Positions 18,729 through 29,421 of a DNA stretch of 58,052 bases are shown piece by piece. The notes below the pieces were generated by a model. It did not search any database and had not been told where the DNA came from. It saw only the letters and a program-made list of their open reading frames with translations. Both the position numbers and the translations under genes were made by a program. The stretch is taken from the NCBI GenBank assembly GCA_910583725.1, contig CAJTXZ010000020.1, forward strand, positions 1 to 58,052, given 5' to 3'. How positions within the stretch are numbered: position 1 is the first letter of the stretch; every line of letters starts with the position of its first letter. Origin of the DNA: an uncultured Vampirovibrio sp. (lineage in GTDB: Bacteria; Cyanobacteriota; Vampirovibrionia; Gastranaerophilales; Gastranaerophilaceae).

Positions 18729-21632
18729 ATGAATAATTCAACGGGAATAGGCTATAGTCAGGCTAATGCAATGCCTACACAAAACAACACTATTAACAAT
18801 AAACCCTCATCAGATAGCACAATAAAAACACAAACTGACGCCTCTGCCGCAAATACAAGCAAGCAGTCCGGCCCTAAAATGCAAAAACAACTCCAAAAAG
18901 ATACTGTTACACTCTTTGGAAAAGATGTAGAAAAGAAAAAATTAGCAATAGGTGCAGGAATACTGGGAAGTATATCAATAATTGGTACATTACTTCGTGC
19001 TGCATATAAAGGAAATGTAATATTAAAATATGATAATAATGATAATGCTAAATTAGGCCAAAAAATAAAAGAAGGCCTAAAAGCAATGTTTACAACAGAT
19101 GGAAAAACAAAGTTTAAGGATGCAAAAAAAGGAAAGATAACACCTGATAATAACAGCAGTGTTAATGCAAATGATAACGGAAAACCTGAAACGCCTCAGC
19201 CCGACAAAACGGGTGATAAAGGCACCGCAGCATCAGGCGCGCCTGTTAAGTCTGTTACCCCTCCACCAAAAGAAAGAACAGGCAATAGCACACAAGAAGA
19301 CGCCGGCACAAAAAGAAAAGCAGAAGCAATGGACAAGGGTAATAAAACCTCGAAAACACCTACAGAAGCAGAAGGACAAAATGCAAATAGTACTGTTGAA
19401 TCTAAAACGCTAGGCGCAGGAAATAAAAACGATACATCCAAACAACCCGAAACAAAAGAATCAGGTGCAGGCACACAACATCAAGTAGAGCAACCGGTCA
19501 TAATCGAAAAAACAGACTCCACCGTCCCACCCAAAATCGAAGACACGAATGCCGGGGAAAACGCAGGGAGAACAGACAGTTTAAGTAAACAAGACAGCAG
19601 CAGACAGGAAAATTCGTCCTTAAGCGGAAATAATCCTGCTAATACAGGAAAAACCCTGCAAGACGCTGCCAAAGAAAGTAGCACACAGCAAGGACAAGGT
19701 GTGCCCCAAATAGAAAGCGGCACTCCTATAGAACAAAGCACACAAGGCTTAGAGGACAGTTCAGTAAAAGACCCAAATAATTTAGATATACCAGCAACAG
19801 GAAATCTTGGGCCGAAAATTACCCCAGAACAAGCTGTCGACAATATACTTAATGACGATAAAATGGCCACAGATAACCTGAATGAACTCTTTGGCGCACC
19901 CAAATTTCGCGAAGCCTTGACAGAGGCAATGTCTGACCCTGAAAAGATAACCGCTGATGAAGTTTTAGGAAACCTCAACTCATTACTAGGTGAAGGCGTT
20001 TTGTTTAAAGAGATTCAAATACTCACAAAAGCAGGTAACCATACCCTTGCACAATGTTTATGCGGAGCCGAAAGTGTCTCTTCAAATGTCGAAGGCTTGA
20101 GAATAGCAGCAGCAAATATTTTAAACAAAATGACATCCGATATAACAAACAGCCTCACATCAAAAATATTTAACAATCAAAATCTGCCAGCAGATTATTT
20201 AGAAGTTTTTAATAAAAATAATTTCACAGGTTCTCTTACAAAAGCCCTGACAGATGAATACTTTGAACATGGTGAAAAAATCAGTCAAAGTGCCATTAAC
20301 GAAAATTTACAAAACTTAATAAATGGAGAAAAGCCATTCTTCTCTCCGGATGAAATTGATTTAATTTTAAACAATAAAATCACAGGCGTAGATTTTCAAA
20401 ATACGCAAAGCGCAAGCAGAGATTTTAAACAATATCTCATAACAGGAAACACAGACATTGTCGCCGGCCTAAAGACAGGAATGAAAAATGCTTCAGACAA
20501 TGCAGCTGCAGCAAAAATTCAACAAAATCTTGAAAAAATAAATGCGATAATAGAAAACAATGCAAGTGACAAAGTAAAGAAAGCAATAAGCGCCGATTTA
20601 AGACTAGCTCTTGCAGAAGAAGCTGATGAACTAAATATATGGCTTAATTTTGAAAAGAAATTAAATACACAGCTTGAAAAACTTAGCGAAGAAGAGCTTG
20701 AGGCCGTGGTGCGGCTTAATGAAGAAGATATAGACATATTCCTTAATTATCTTGCAGGCCAGGAAGGCATGTCGGTAAAACCTCTGAAAAAGGCTGCACA
20801 AAAGCTGATACAACAGGAAAATTCCGGCATAGATAAAACTGACAGAATAGCAAAAAATATATTAGATTTTATGTATCCGGATTTGGATTTCAGAGCACGC
20901 AGCATAATTAAAAAATCAGACGTTCCAAAAATTATAGCAGAAACTTGCGAGTATAATAGCAATTTGCTCGACCTGCTTAAAGAAAATACAGAAAAATTAA
21001 TGGAAGATTTTAGCACCACCCAGCTAAAATACATTGTGCAAAATCACGGGCATAGCCTTGCCGATTATCTTACAACAACAGAAAAAACACACACAGAAAT
21101 ATATGAATTTTTAAGAGATGAAGCTCTTTTAGGTGAAGCATACAAAGTTTGCAACAAAAAATCCCCCAAATGGATAATTAAACACAACCTTCCGCATACA
21201 CGCGGCATACTGCATAGTAAAGAAATGAAAGAAATACTTCCTGCTGACATCTTTGATGAAGAGTTCTGCAGGTTTTTTGCAAAATGTCCCGAATCCTATA
21301 ATATATCTAGTGACAAAGTTTTAAAGAATGCACAAAGTTTAACCGATGAATTAGGATTGCCATTGGATGTAATTAAGGGTATAGCAGGCGATGAAGAATA
21401 CAGTGAAAATCTTATATATTATTTGTTAAATAGTAATAAAACAAATGCCGATTATCTTTTGAGCTCTGCAAAATACTATATGGAAGAAAACGCACAAAAA
21501 TTAGCCTCTGGAGCCGAAGGTTCCGCAGAAGGATTCTTGCAAAAAAACGGTTATGATGCAAGTCCTGACAGTTCACAGCCGATTAGCATACTGAGTCCGG
21601 ACGAAATACAGGATTTAATAAGCAATCTTTAG
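18729..21632 (+). CDS. large single-pass membrane protein, paralogue of the 34275 gene
   Basis: The 967 residues comprise a disordered N-terminus, a signature KDTVTLFGKDVEKKK (about 57-71), one membrane helix (about 71-92), and an 'IKEGLKAMF' amphipathic stretch. A Ser/Thr/Gln/Gly-rich linker (about 130-360) leads to a helical region with repeated leucine-rich turns (about 365-930). The last residues, ISILSPDEIQDLISNL, resemble the LSxxEIxxLL peptides repeated in the 34275 protein. The signature, helix and leader DNA (AAAAACCATTTgGAGCATTTT) are shared with that gene, proving paralogy. Location and function are unknown; no secretion signal other than the helix is seen. Confidence 0.65.
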   Translation: MNNSTGIGYSQANAMPTQNNTINNKPSSDSTIKTQTDASAANTSKQSGPKMQKQLQKDTVTLFGKDVEKKKLAIGAGILGSISIIGTLLRAAYKGNVILKYDNNDNAKLGQKIKEGLKAMFTTDGKTKFKDAKKGKITPDNNSSVNANDNGKPETPQPDKTGDKGTAASGAPVKSVTPPPKERTGNSTQEDAGTKRKAEAMDKGNKTSKTPTEAEGQNANSTVESKTLGAGNKNDTSKQPETKESGAGTQHQVEQPVIIEKTDSTVPPKIEDTNAGENAGRTDSLSKQDSSRQENSSLSGNNPANTGKTLQDAAKESSTQQGQGVPQIESGTPIEQSTQGLEDSSVKDPNNLDIPATGNLGPKITPEQAVDNILNDDKMATDNLNELFGAPKFREALTEAMSDPEKITADEVLGNLNSLLGEGVLFKEIQILTKAGNHTLAQCLCGAESVSSNVEGLRIAAANILNKMTSDITNSLTSKIFNNQNLPADYLEVFNKNNFTGSLTKALTDEYFEHGEKISQSAINENLQNLINGEKPFFSPDEIDLILNNKITGVDFQNTQSASRDFKQYLITGNTDIVAGLKTGMKNASDNAAAAKIQQNLEKINAIIENNASDKVKKAISADLRLALAEEADELNIWLNFEKKLNTQLEKLSEEELEAVVRLNEEDIDIFLNYLAGQEGMSVKPLKKAAQKLIQQENSGIDKTDRIAKNILDFMYPDLDFRARSIIKKSDVPKIIAETCEYNSNLLDLLKENTEKLMEDFSTTQLKYIVQNHGHSLADYLTTTEKTHTEIYEFLRDEALLGEAYKVCNKKSPKWIIKHNLPHTRGILHSKEMKEILPADIFDEEFCRFFAKCPESYNISSDKVLKNAQSLTDELGLPLDVIKGIAGDEEYSENLIYYLLNSNKTNADYLLSSAKYYMEENAQKLASGAEGSAEGFLQKNGYDASPDSSQPISILSPDEIQDLISNL

Positions 21633-21879
21633 TTTACCTATAAACCCGCTTACAATCTATATAAAGGCACAAAATTTACTGTGCAAATATATTGCTGCAA
21701 TAAGTTTAATATCACATTCCTCGCCTAATTGTACGAAGCATACGCTAATAAAAAGCAAGCAGCATAAAAATTTTCAAAAATTTTAATAAAATCTCCATTT
21801 TTCTTGCCATAGAGTATTTTTATGGGAAAATATAACTTAGATAAGTATATATTTATTTAAAGAAAAGGAAAATCAAGCT

Positions 21880-23967
21880 ATGCCAAGGAAAACACCACTT
21901 GAAAAGATAAGAAACATTGGTATTGCCGCCCATATCGACGCCGGCAAAACCACAACCACAGAGCGTATTTTGTTTTACACAGGTAAAACCCACAAAATAG
22001 GCGAAGTGCACGATGGCGCCGCTGTTACAGACTTTATGGACCAGGAAAGAGAAAGAGGCATTACTATTCAGTCTGCCGCTGTTACAGCCCAGTGGAAAGG
22101 CCACCAAATCAACGTTATAGACACCCCCGGGCACGTTGACTTTACAATTGAGGTTGAGCGTTCTTTAAGGGTATTAGATGGCGTTGTTGCTGTATTTTGC
22201 GCAGTAGGCGGTGTTCAGTCACAGTCTGAAACCGTTTGGAGACAAGCAAACAGATACGAAGTTCCAAGAATGGTATTTGTAAATAAAATGGACAGAACCG
22301 GCGCAGATTTCTACCGCGTTGTAGACCAAATCAAAAATAGGCTTGGTGCTCCGGCATTTCCTATCAGGCTGCCAATCGGCGCAGAAGATAAATTCACAGG
22401 TTTAATCGACCTGTTTACAATGAAGGCTGAAATTTACACAAATGACCTTGGCACAGATATTAAAGAAGAAGATATTCCTGCCGATATGCTTGATGAAGCT
22501 AAAAAATACAGGGATGAATTGGTGGAAGCCATTGCAGCAGAAGATGATACACTGATGGAAAAATTCTTTGAAGACCCTGATTCAATTACTGTTGAAGAAT
22601 TAAAAGCAGGCCTTAGAAAAGCAGTTTGCAACAATAAAATCGTTCCTGTAACCTGCGGTACAGCGTTCAAAAACAAAGGTGTTCAATTACTTCTTGATTC
22701 AATCGTTGAATTGATGCCTTCTCCTCTTGATGTTAAAGCTATTGAAGGCGAATTGGAAGATGGAACCAAGACAGAACGCCATTCTTCAGATGATGAACCA
22801 TTTGCAGCACTGGCATTTAAGGTAATGACTGACCCGTTTGTTGGAAGATTAACATTCATGAGAGTTTACTCAGGAAAATTAACATCCGGCTCTTATGTAT
22901 TAAACGCTACAAGCGGCAAAAAAGAGCGTATTTCAAGGCTTGTACAGATGTACGCTGATCAAAGAAACGAAATTTCAGAAGTTTATGCAGGCGATATCTG
23001 CGCGGCTGTAGGCTTAAAAGACACTACAACAGGCGACACTCTTTGTGATGAAAAATCACCGATTATCTTAGAAAGAATGAGCTTCCCGACCCCTGTAATT
23101 TCAGTTGCTATTGAGCCCAAAACCAAGGCAGACCAGGATAAAATGGGTATTGCCCTTCAAAAGCTGGCCGAAGAAGATCCGTCATTCCAGGTTAAAACCG
23201 ACAATGAAACCGGACAAACAATTATATCAGGTATGGGTGAACTTCACCTTGATATCATTGTAGATCGTATGCTTCGTGAATTTAAAGTTGAGGCAAACAT
23301 TGGTAAGCCGCAGGTTGCATACCGTGAAACCATTAGAGGCACAGCCGATCAAGACTCTAAATTCATCCGTCAGTCAGGTGGTAAGGGTCAATACGGTCAC
23401 GTTAAAATCAAAATTGAACCGGCAGAAGAGAATGCAGGATTTGTATTTGAAAATAAAATCGTGGGCGGTGCTATTCCAAGAGAATACATTGAACCGGCTA
23501 GAAAAGGCATGGAAGAAGCCCTTGAAGGCGGTATTATGGCTGGCTTCCCAATGATTGACGTTAAGGTTGAACTTTATGATGGCAGCTACCATGAGGTTGA
23601 CTCTTCTGAAATGGCCTTCAAAATCGCTGGTTCTATGGCAATTAAGGATGGCTGCAAAAAGGCTAAACCATGTATATTAGAGCCTATGATGAAAGTTGAA
23701 ATTGAAATTCCTGATGAATTTACAGGTACAATCATCGGCGATATTTCAAAACGCCGCGGCAGAATCGAAGGCCAGGAGCCTCAAGGCAACACCGGAAACG
23801 TTATTGTAAGAGCACTTGTACCTCTTGCTAATATGTTTGGCTACGCTACAGACTTGAGGTCAAACACTCAGGGCCGTGGAACATTCTCTATGGAATTCTC
23901 TAAATATGAGCAGGTTCCATCAAACGTTGAGGCTGAAATCATCTCTAAATCAGGAGTTACTGCCTAA
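21880..23967 (+). CDS. fusA: translation elongation factor G
   Basis: A full-length EF-G of 695 residues, driving ribosomal translocation. Visible are G1 AHIDAGKTTTTERILFYTG (about 18-36), G3 DTPGHVDFTIEVERSLR, G4 NKMDRTGAD, the domain IV block SGGKGQYGHVKIKIEP (about 498) and a C-terminal NTQGRGTFSMEF. AAAGGA precedes the ATG. It is not beside rpsL, rpsG or tuf here, unlike the classical str operon, and sits alone between two giant-protein genes. Confidence 0.98.
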   Translation: MPRKTPLEKIRNIGIAAHIDAGKTTTTERILFYTGKTHKIGEVHDGAAVTDFMDQERERGITIQSAAVTAQWKGHQINVIDTPGHVDFTIEVERSLRVLDGVVAVFCAVGGVQSQSETVWRQANRYEVPRMVFVNKMDRTGADFYRVVDQIKNRLGAPAFPIRLPIGAEDKFTGLIDLFTMKAEIYTNDLGTDIKEEDIPADMLDEAKKYRDELVEAIAAEDDTLMEKFFEDPDSITVEELKAGLRKAVCNNKIVPVTCGTAFKNKGVQLLLDSIVELMPSPLDVKAIEGELEDGTKTERHSSDDEPFAALAFKVMTDPFVGRLTFMRVYSGKLTSGSYVLNATSGKKERISRLVQMYADQRNEISEVYAGDICAAVGLKDTTTGDTLCDEKSPIILERMSFPTPVISVAIEPKTKADQDKMGIALQKLAEEDPSFQVKTDNETGQTIISGMGELHLDIIVDRMLREFKVEANIGKPQVAYRETIRGTADQDSKFIRQSGGKGQYGHVKIKIEPAEENAGFVFENKIVGGAIPREYIEPARKGMEEALEGGIMAGFPMIDVKVELYDGSYHEVDSSEMAFKIAGSMAIKDGCKKAKPCILEPMMKVEIEIPDEFTGTIIGDISKRRGRIEGQEPQGNTGNVIVRALVPLANMFGYATDLRSNTQGRGTFSMEFSKYEQVPSNVEAEIISKSGVTA

Positions 23968-24055
23968 GGCTGAATGCCCCTGAATACAATGTGCGGCAGA
24001 TACAGCCAAAACACAGTCAGAATGCATAAAAAAGCTTCAAAACACATAAAACATA

Positions 24056-24096
24056 ATAATAGAGCGGTATTCAAAGTTGAAAAACCGCTCTATTAT
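24056..24096. terminator. bidirectional hairpin between convergent genes
   Basis: A 13-bp perfect stem (24056-24068 with 24084-24096, core AGAGCGGT/ACCGCTCT) carries an inner TTCAA/TTGAA stem. It lies between fusA on the plus strand and the giant gene on the minus strand and can serve both. Confidence 0.75.
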
Positions 24097-24134
24097 GCAT
24101 CTAAAGCATTCTCGCAAAAATCAACTAATTTATA

Positions 24135-27100
24135 TCATTTTTTGGAACGAAATGTATATGTGCCATCTTTATGAATGCTCAATGAATAGTCTGTGCCATC
24201 ATACCATTTGCCGCTAATATATGATGTCACATTTTTATGGCCTTCAGGCTTATATTTTACGCCCTTTGCCTTTATATTCTTAAGAACCTGTTTAAATTGT
24301 TCATCGCTAAGTCCTGTTAAATTGCCTGAATTATAAAGTTTTTTGAAATCCTTTATGGCATTTGCCACTTTGCCTTGCTGGCTTGCGCTAAGTCCATCCA
24401 GCATTGTTAAGGCTTCACTCTGTGAAAGACCGGCATTTTTCAATATTTTAGTTGACTTCACAAGCGTTTTTGCAGAACTTAGCATTGTGCTTGAATTTGG
24501 CATTTTTTCTAATATTTTCAGGGCCTCGCTTTCTGAAATACCCGCATTTGTAAGCGTATTATATGATTTATGGGCATTTTTCTGCAATGCTTTGAAACTT
24601 TTTGCCTGCTTTTTACTTACACTGTATACCACGCTGCCATCATCAGCCACAGTCTTTGTCACAAGCGAAGAATCATCTTTTACCTTGTTTAAAAGTACAT
24701 CAGTGACATCATCGCCGCTTTTGCCAGTTCCGCTATTCAAAGCCTTTTCTAAATTTTTGGCAAGCTTTTTGCTGCCTGCAACTTTTGATGTAACACCTTT
24801 TACTGCACCGGCTGCTGTTCTTACTGCAAACCCTGTAGCTGCAGCTATTCCGCCGCCAACTGCCATAGTTTCACCTAATGTTGATAACTCAAAATCAACA
24901 TCTTCATTTGTAATGGCGTCGCCGGCATATGAAATACCGGAAGCCATTGCACCGGCTGCAAAGTCGCTTGCCGCATTGGCTGCAGCATTCACCCCTGCTT
25001 GTTTAACAGTTTGCATAAAGGTGGCTTTGCCTGCAGTTGAGGCTGCTGTAATTCCTGTTTTAGCTGCAATCTTGCCTCCAACTGCACCGGCTGCTTTGCC
25101 AACTTTAGCTGCAGCCATTCCGCCGCCAACAAAAGCTGCACCTTCAATGCCGCCCTCTATGACGTCTTTACCGGCTTCGTCAAGGGAATAATTGTTATAC
25201 CATACCCCATCGCCGTCAGAATCGGAAGTAAAGTTGTCAATGGCATTTAACCCGACATTTGAAGCAGCATTGACGCCAGCAGCAACCGCTAAAGAAGCAC
25301 CGCCTGTAACCGGGGCTGCAGCAACAGCAACAGTCGTAACAACAGCATTAGTTAAACCTATCACAGCATCCGTTGCAACTTTTTGCGTATTCTGATAATC
25401 ATATATTGCTTCTTTTGCCTTAGAGTTAGATGTAACAGACAGTAATTCGGTGTCACCGCCTGCTTCTTTGAGGGCTTTTTTCACACCTTTAACACTTTGG
25501 CCAAGGTCTGTTTTGTCTTTTTTGGTCTTTTTCTTTTCATATTCTTTTTCGCCGGATTCTTCATTGTATACAACGGCCTTTGCAATATCTTCTCTTGAAA
25601 AATCAGTGCCGGTAATTGCCTTGTATAATGAAGCATACTCTGAGGCGTCATTACAATTTTGAAGCCTTTGAAGCATATCTTTATACTGCTGTACCTGAGC
25701 CTTGGCCTCTCTTTCTGATGTACCAAAACCAAAAAGCATATTCACCGTACCTGCAAATTTACTTATAACACCCTGGCTGTCAACGGCATTTTCCATCTCT
25801 TCGATAAGCTCCTCAACCTGCTTGTCAAGTGCCGTATGAATATCATCCATTCCAAGAGTTTGCCCGTTGTATGTAAATTCACCGCTATCAAGCTTTTCAA
25901 TGCGTTTTGCAGCATTTAATGTCTTGTTTGTTTCGGTTTTCATATATTCTTTAAATTCTTTATCCGATAAATCTGAGACCTTGACAGGGTCACCATTTTT
26001 ATCAAGTTTGGGCTCACCATTTTCATCAAGAATAACCTCATCACCAAACACCGCCTTGTAGGCCTCATTTATATTCTTTGTGGTGCCAGTCCGGATAGCT
26101 TCCTGCAAAGCCTTTTGTTTAGCTTCAAAAGATTTTTCATCCTTTGCATTTCCAAACCCAAAAAGCCTCTTCATTGAATCAGCAATTCCTTCTGAATCTT
26201 TTTTAGCATCAAGGGCACTCTTTTCTGCTGTTATTTGTGCTGCCATCTGCTCTTCAAGTGCAATTTGCTTTTCCTGTTCTTTTATATCTTTTTCAAGAGC
26301 TTTTATCTGCTTTCCAAGAGAATTTATCTTGTCCTTGTCGCCTTTTATAGCACCAGCAGTGGTTTTTAATACCTTATCATATGACGCTTCGGTATCTGAT
26401 TTTTCTTTAATCTTATCCGTCACAAATTTTTCAAGCTCTTTGCATACATCTTCACAAGAAACAACCTCGCCCTTGGCGTCAGTCACCTTGCCGTCCTTAA
26501 CCTGCCAGTTTTCATTAGCCTCAAGAACAGCCTCTAGTGCACTGTCATATTCACCGGACGCTTCATCCTGCTCCATAACAGCGTCTGCTAAATCAAGCAA
26601 AGCGTCTGCATATTCCTGGTCTGAAACCTCTTTTTCACCGGTTTTTCTATCAAGAATAATCTGCGCCTGTTTTGAAATTTCAGAAGCCCTGTCCTGTTCT
26701 TCCTGTTTTTGTTCAAGCTCAGCCTGGGCCTCTTCATCAAGCGCCCATTTCTTTTCTTCATCAGCCTTATCTTCTTCATACTGCTTTTCTGCACCGCGAA
26801 GCTTATCCACAGCACTGCTTACAGCATCTGCAAGTTTTGAAAGAAAACCTTTAACAGCATCTACAGCTTTGCCTATAAGGCCCTTATCTTCATCCTGTTC
26901 AGCCTGGGCACTGTTATATTCTTCCTGAGCCTCTTGGACCTCTTTTTGATACTGGTTTTTAACCTTAAAACTTGCCATAGTCTTTTTTGAGGCCCCATCC
27001 GCAGCACCCTTAGTCTCAGCCTTTTTACCCTTAGCTTTGCCTGTTTCATCTGCAGCTTTATTTTCTTCCTGCTGCGCTTTTGTAGCATCAGCTTGAGCTT

Positions 27101-28643
27101 GTCCTTGTTCATTTGCTACTTGTGCATTATTTGCTGCAGCAGCATCTGAAACCCCCTGAGCATCCTGCATTCTGCCAAGAGCTTCATTCAGAATTCGATC
27201 AGCCTGATTTGCATAATCTTCGGCAGCCGTTACCTGACCTGCCGCATCATCTGCAGCACCCTGTGCGTCTGATAATTCATTACTTGCGCTGTCTAATTCA
27301 GAATCTGCTACAGTTTTATCACTTTCGCCCTGGGAAATTTCCCCTTCAACCTGGGATACGTCTGTTTCCATATCATTTTTGGTAGAGTCATAATCAGCCT
27401 GATTCTTATCTAAATCAGTCTTTGCCGCATTCTGCTGGTCTTGTAAATCCTTAAGCTGGGCATTTGATGAGTCAAGCGTGCCCTGTGTACCACCGCTTGT
27501 ATGCGTGCCTCCTGTTACAGAATCCAATTTAAACTGCCCGTTCTGGCTGGTGCCGGCTTGATTTACGGAGCCGCCAGTCTGCACACCGCCATTATTAGAA
27601 GTGCCAGGATTTATGTTTCCGACATCCCCGCTGCCACCGCTTGACTGCTCTGGTGCTTGGCTTTGAGGCGTATTCACCTGTGTATCATTCTTTACAGCAG
27701 CATCCTGCCCGGATAAATCAGGTACTGTGGTTTCATCATGCTGTCCTGAAGTATCTTTTGGTTGCTCTGATGAAACTGGTGTAGAAGATTGCGCAGGCAA
27801 ATCTTTTATACATTCACCCGTAGAGCGCATTGTCACCTTGCCACCGTCTTTTGTGGCAAATTCTGCTGTGCCGTTATCTAAAACGTTTAGTGAATTAATC
27901 AAATCTAAACTGCCAACCTGTTTAAGAATGGCCTGTTTTTGCGCAATGGTTAAAGAATCAAAATATTCCCTGATTTTAGCAGCATCGGTTATTATACCCT
28001 TAAAAGTTTGCGGTGTATCATCAGCCTGCTTGGTTTCATCAACCGCTGTGTGTTCTGCAGGATTCTTAACCTGAGTTGTTTTATCATCTGCAGTTTTATT
28101 ATCAGAAGATTCAGCTTGTTTATCATCAGTTTTGATATCGGCTTTATCCTCAATATCAGTCTTTGTCTCATTCTTTATATCTAAGTTATCACCGGACTCT
28201 TGCCCTGACTGAACAGGCGCATTGCTTTCTAATATACCTGTTGAAGGTGCTGAATCTACAGGAGTATCAACGGAAGGCTCTATGTTTTCTAACGTATCCC
28301 CAGAAGTCATTGCACCTGCAGAATCATCTGTTTGAGTCGCTGCACTTAAAGCAGTATCTGTTAAGGATGTCAAATTTGCTTCAGTATCTTGTTTTGTTTC
28401 AGCCCCCTTTAGTGCATCGCTTTTAACAGCCATTAAAGACATTGTATTTGCCTGATTTTCATCTTCATCATCTAAAGACATATCAAAATCAAACTCCACA
28501 AGCCCATCTTCACTGCTTTGCAGGTTTAGTTTGTTCTTCTTTTCTTCTTCTGAAACATTACCCGGCTCCTGCTTAGCAGGATTAACAGAGACTCCCTGGG
28601 TGTTGCCCACACCTAAATTCTTCTTTGCTGAAAGCCATTCCAT
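24135..28643 (-). CDS. giant coiled-coil protein with Gly/Ala hydrophobic domain, possible secreted effector
   Basis: The protein has 1502 residues from the chosen ATG, which has AAGGAG nine bases upstream; an ATG 81 bases earlier lacks a good site. In order it contains an acidic Thr/Asp/Gln-rich region (about 15-390), a long Ala/Gln/Glu/Lys coiled coil (about 390-960), and an alternating region with 'FGFG' turns. A Gly/Ala-rich hydrophobic segment (about 1120-1330) is interrupted by SDSDGDGVWYN, like a calcium-binding loop. Helical repeats and a compact C-terminal tail (YISGKWYDGTDYSLSIHKDG, about 1475) close the protein. No signal peptide is seen. The layout recalls pore-forming or injected effectors, but I recognise no family. 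Confidence 0.6.
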   Translation of the reverse strand: MEWLSAKKNLGVGNTQGVSVNPAKQEPGNVSEEEKKNKLNLQSSEDGLVEFDFDMSLDDEDENQANTMSLMAVKSDALKGAETKQDTEANLTSLTDTALSAATQTDDSAGAMTSGDTLENIEPSVDTPVDSAPSTGILESNAPVQSGQESGDNLDIKNETKTDIEDKADIKTDDKQAESSDNKTADDKTTQVKNPAEHTAVDETKQADDTPQTFKGIITDAAKIREYFDSLTIAQKQAILKQVGSLDLINSLNVLDNGTAEFATKDGGKVTMRSTGECIKDLPAQSSTPVSSEQPKDTSGQHDETTVPDLSGQDAAVKNDTQVNTPQSQAPEQSSGGSGDVGNINPGTSNNGGVQTGGSVNQAGTSQNGQFKLDSVTGGTHTSGGTQGTLDSSNAQLKDLQDQQNAAKTDLDKNQADYDSTKNDMETDVSQVEGEISQGESDKTVADSELDSASNELSDAQGAADDAAGQVTAAEDYANQADRILNEALGRMQDAQGVSDAAAANNAQVANEQGQAQADATKAQQEENKAADETGKAKGKKAETKGAADGASKKTMASFKVKNQYQKEVQEAQEEYNSAQAEQDEDKGLIGKAVDAVKGFLSKLADAVSSAVDKLRGAEKQYEEDKADEEKKWALDEEAQAELEQKQEEQDRASEISKQAQIILDRKTGEKEVSDQEYADALLDLADAVMEQDEASGEYDSALEAVLEANENWQVKDGKVTDAKGEVVSCEDVCKELEKFVTDKIKEKSDTEASYDKVLKTTAGAIKGDKDKINSLGKQIKALEKDIKEQEKQIALEEQMAAQITAEKSALDAKKDSEGIADSMKRLFGFGNAKDEKSFEAKQKALQEAIRTGTTKNINEAYKAVFGDEVILDENGEPKLDKNGDPVKVSDLSDKEFKEYMKTETNKTLNAAKRIEKLDSGEFTYNGQTLGMDDIHTALDKQVEELIEEMENAVDSQGVISKFAGTVNMLFGFGTSEREAKAQVQQYKDMLQRLQNCNDASEYASLYKAITGTDFSREDIAKAVVYNEESGEKEYEKKKTKKDKTDLGQSVKGVKKALKEAGGDTELLSVTSNSKAKEAIYDYQNTQKVATDAVIGLTNAVVTTVAVAAAPVTGGASLAVAAGVNAASNVGLNAIDNFTSDSDGDGVWYNNYSLDEAGKDVIEGGIEGAAFVGGGMAAAKVGKAAGAVGGKIAAKTGITAASTAGKATFMQTVKQAGVNAAANAASDFAAGAMASGISYAGDAITNEDVDFELSTLGETMAVGGGIAAATGFAVRTAAGAVKGVTSKVAGSKKLAKNLEKALNSGTGKSGDDVTDVLLNKVKDDSSLVTKTVADDGSVVYSVSKKQAKSFKALQKNAHKSYNTLTNAGISESEALKILEKMPNSSTMLSSAKTLVKSTKILKNAGLSQSEALTMLDGLSASQQGKVANAIKDFKKLYNSGNLTGLSDEQFKQVLKNIKAKGVKYKPEGHKNVTSYISGKWYDGTDYSLSIHKDGTYTFRSKK

Positions 28644-28930
28644 TTTTTTGTACTCCTTGCCTATAATAGATTTTATGTCATGTTCATCGGCAAAAAGTTT
28701 AAAAAACTTTATTTTCTGGGACATCTCTCACATATTTTGTTACAAAAATTTACAAAAAATTAATAAATATTCAGAAAATATTTATCCCATTCAAAATCAT
28801 ACTAACTACAATAAAATACCTGCAAAAACAGCTAAATCAATACCAAGCAAAAGCCAAATACAATCTCTGCTCCAAAACAAAAACCCATGCCTGCACGGCT
28901 TTGATAGCGCAATTTAGCTAAATCTTAAAC

Positions 28931-29314
28931 CTAAAACCTTAAAATCCTCTTATTAACCTCATAATAACTTAAAGGAATTGAGGTTGCATTGGCAAATTCA
29001 ACAAAATCAGCTATTTTTGCACCATTCCTTCTCTGATTATAAATTTTAAGCGCAAAAACCCTTTCTAAGCCAGGTATTAATTCAAGAATATATAATGGCT
29101 CCTTATTCACATTCAAAAACGGCTCGCAATTAGGGTCCTGAAAAGCATTTTTAATCATATCTTTGTATTTTTTTATTTTAGCCTTCTTAGCCTGAATAAT
29201 ACCAAAAATAAGCAAAGGAATCGTTAATATCGTTACGCCAAAGTATAAATAATTATGCATAACAAATATAAAATAACTCATTAAAAATGCGTATATAAAA
29301 AGTATCAATTTCAT
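28931..29314 (-). CDS. membrane-anchored helix-hairpin-helix protein
   Basis: From the chosen ATG the protein has 127 residues. Two adjacent membrane helices (about 1-45) are followed by a basic stretch and a C-terminal ComEA-like helix-hairpin-helix region (LYILELIPGLERVFALKI to RRNGAKIADFVEFA, about 76-112). HhH domains of this type bind nucleic acid or act as interaction modules. A longer reading to 29398 exists, but TATAAT ends six bases before ATG 29314, which suggests a leaderless start there. A similar HhH closes the TPR protein at 54254-56326. Confidence 0.6.
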   Translation of the reverse strand: MKLILFIYAFLMSYFIFVMHNYLYFGVTILTIPLLIFGIIQAKKAKIKKYKDMIKNAFQDPNCEPFLNVNKEPLYILELIPGLERVFALKIYNQRRNGAKIADFVEFANATSIPLSYYEVNKRILRF

Positions 29315-29320
29315 AAAATT

Positions 29321-29326
29321 ATTATA
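29321..29326 (-). promoter_or_regulatory. -10 box placed for a leaderless transcript
   Basis: TATAAT on the minus strand ends six bases before the ATG at 29314. The transcript would begin at the start codon. The -35 region is weak. Confidence 0.45.
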
Positions 29327-29421
29327 CCACATTTTACACAAAGCGCCCAAATTCAGCCCAAAATAGAGCAGAAATTGTTTTTTGCACACAAAATACACAA
29401 AATAAATAACGCCTTATAAAA

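Noticed and set aside
24343..26928. Long plus-strand frames (up to 282 residues) opposite the giant gene
   Set aside because: They mirror the Ala/Glu/Lys-rich coiled coil, have Ser/Ala/Phe-rich shadow composition and lack ribosome sites.
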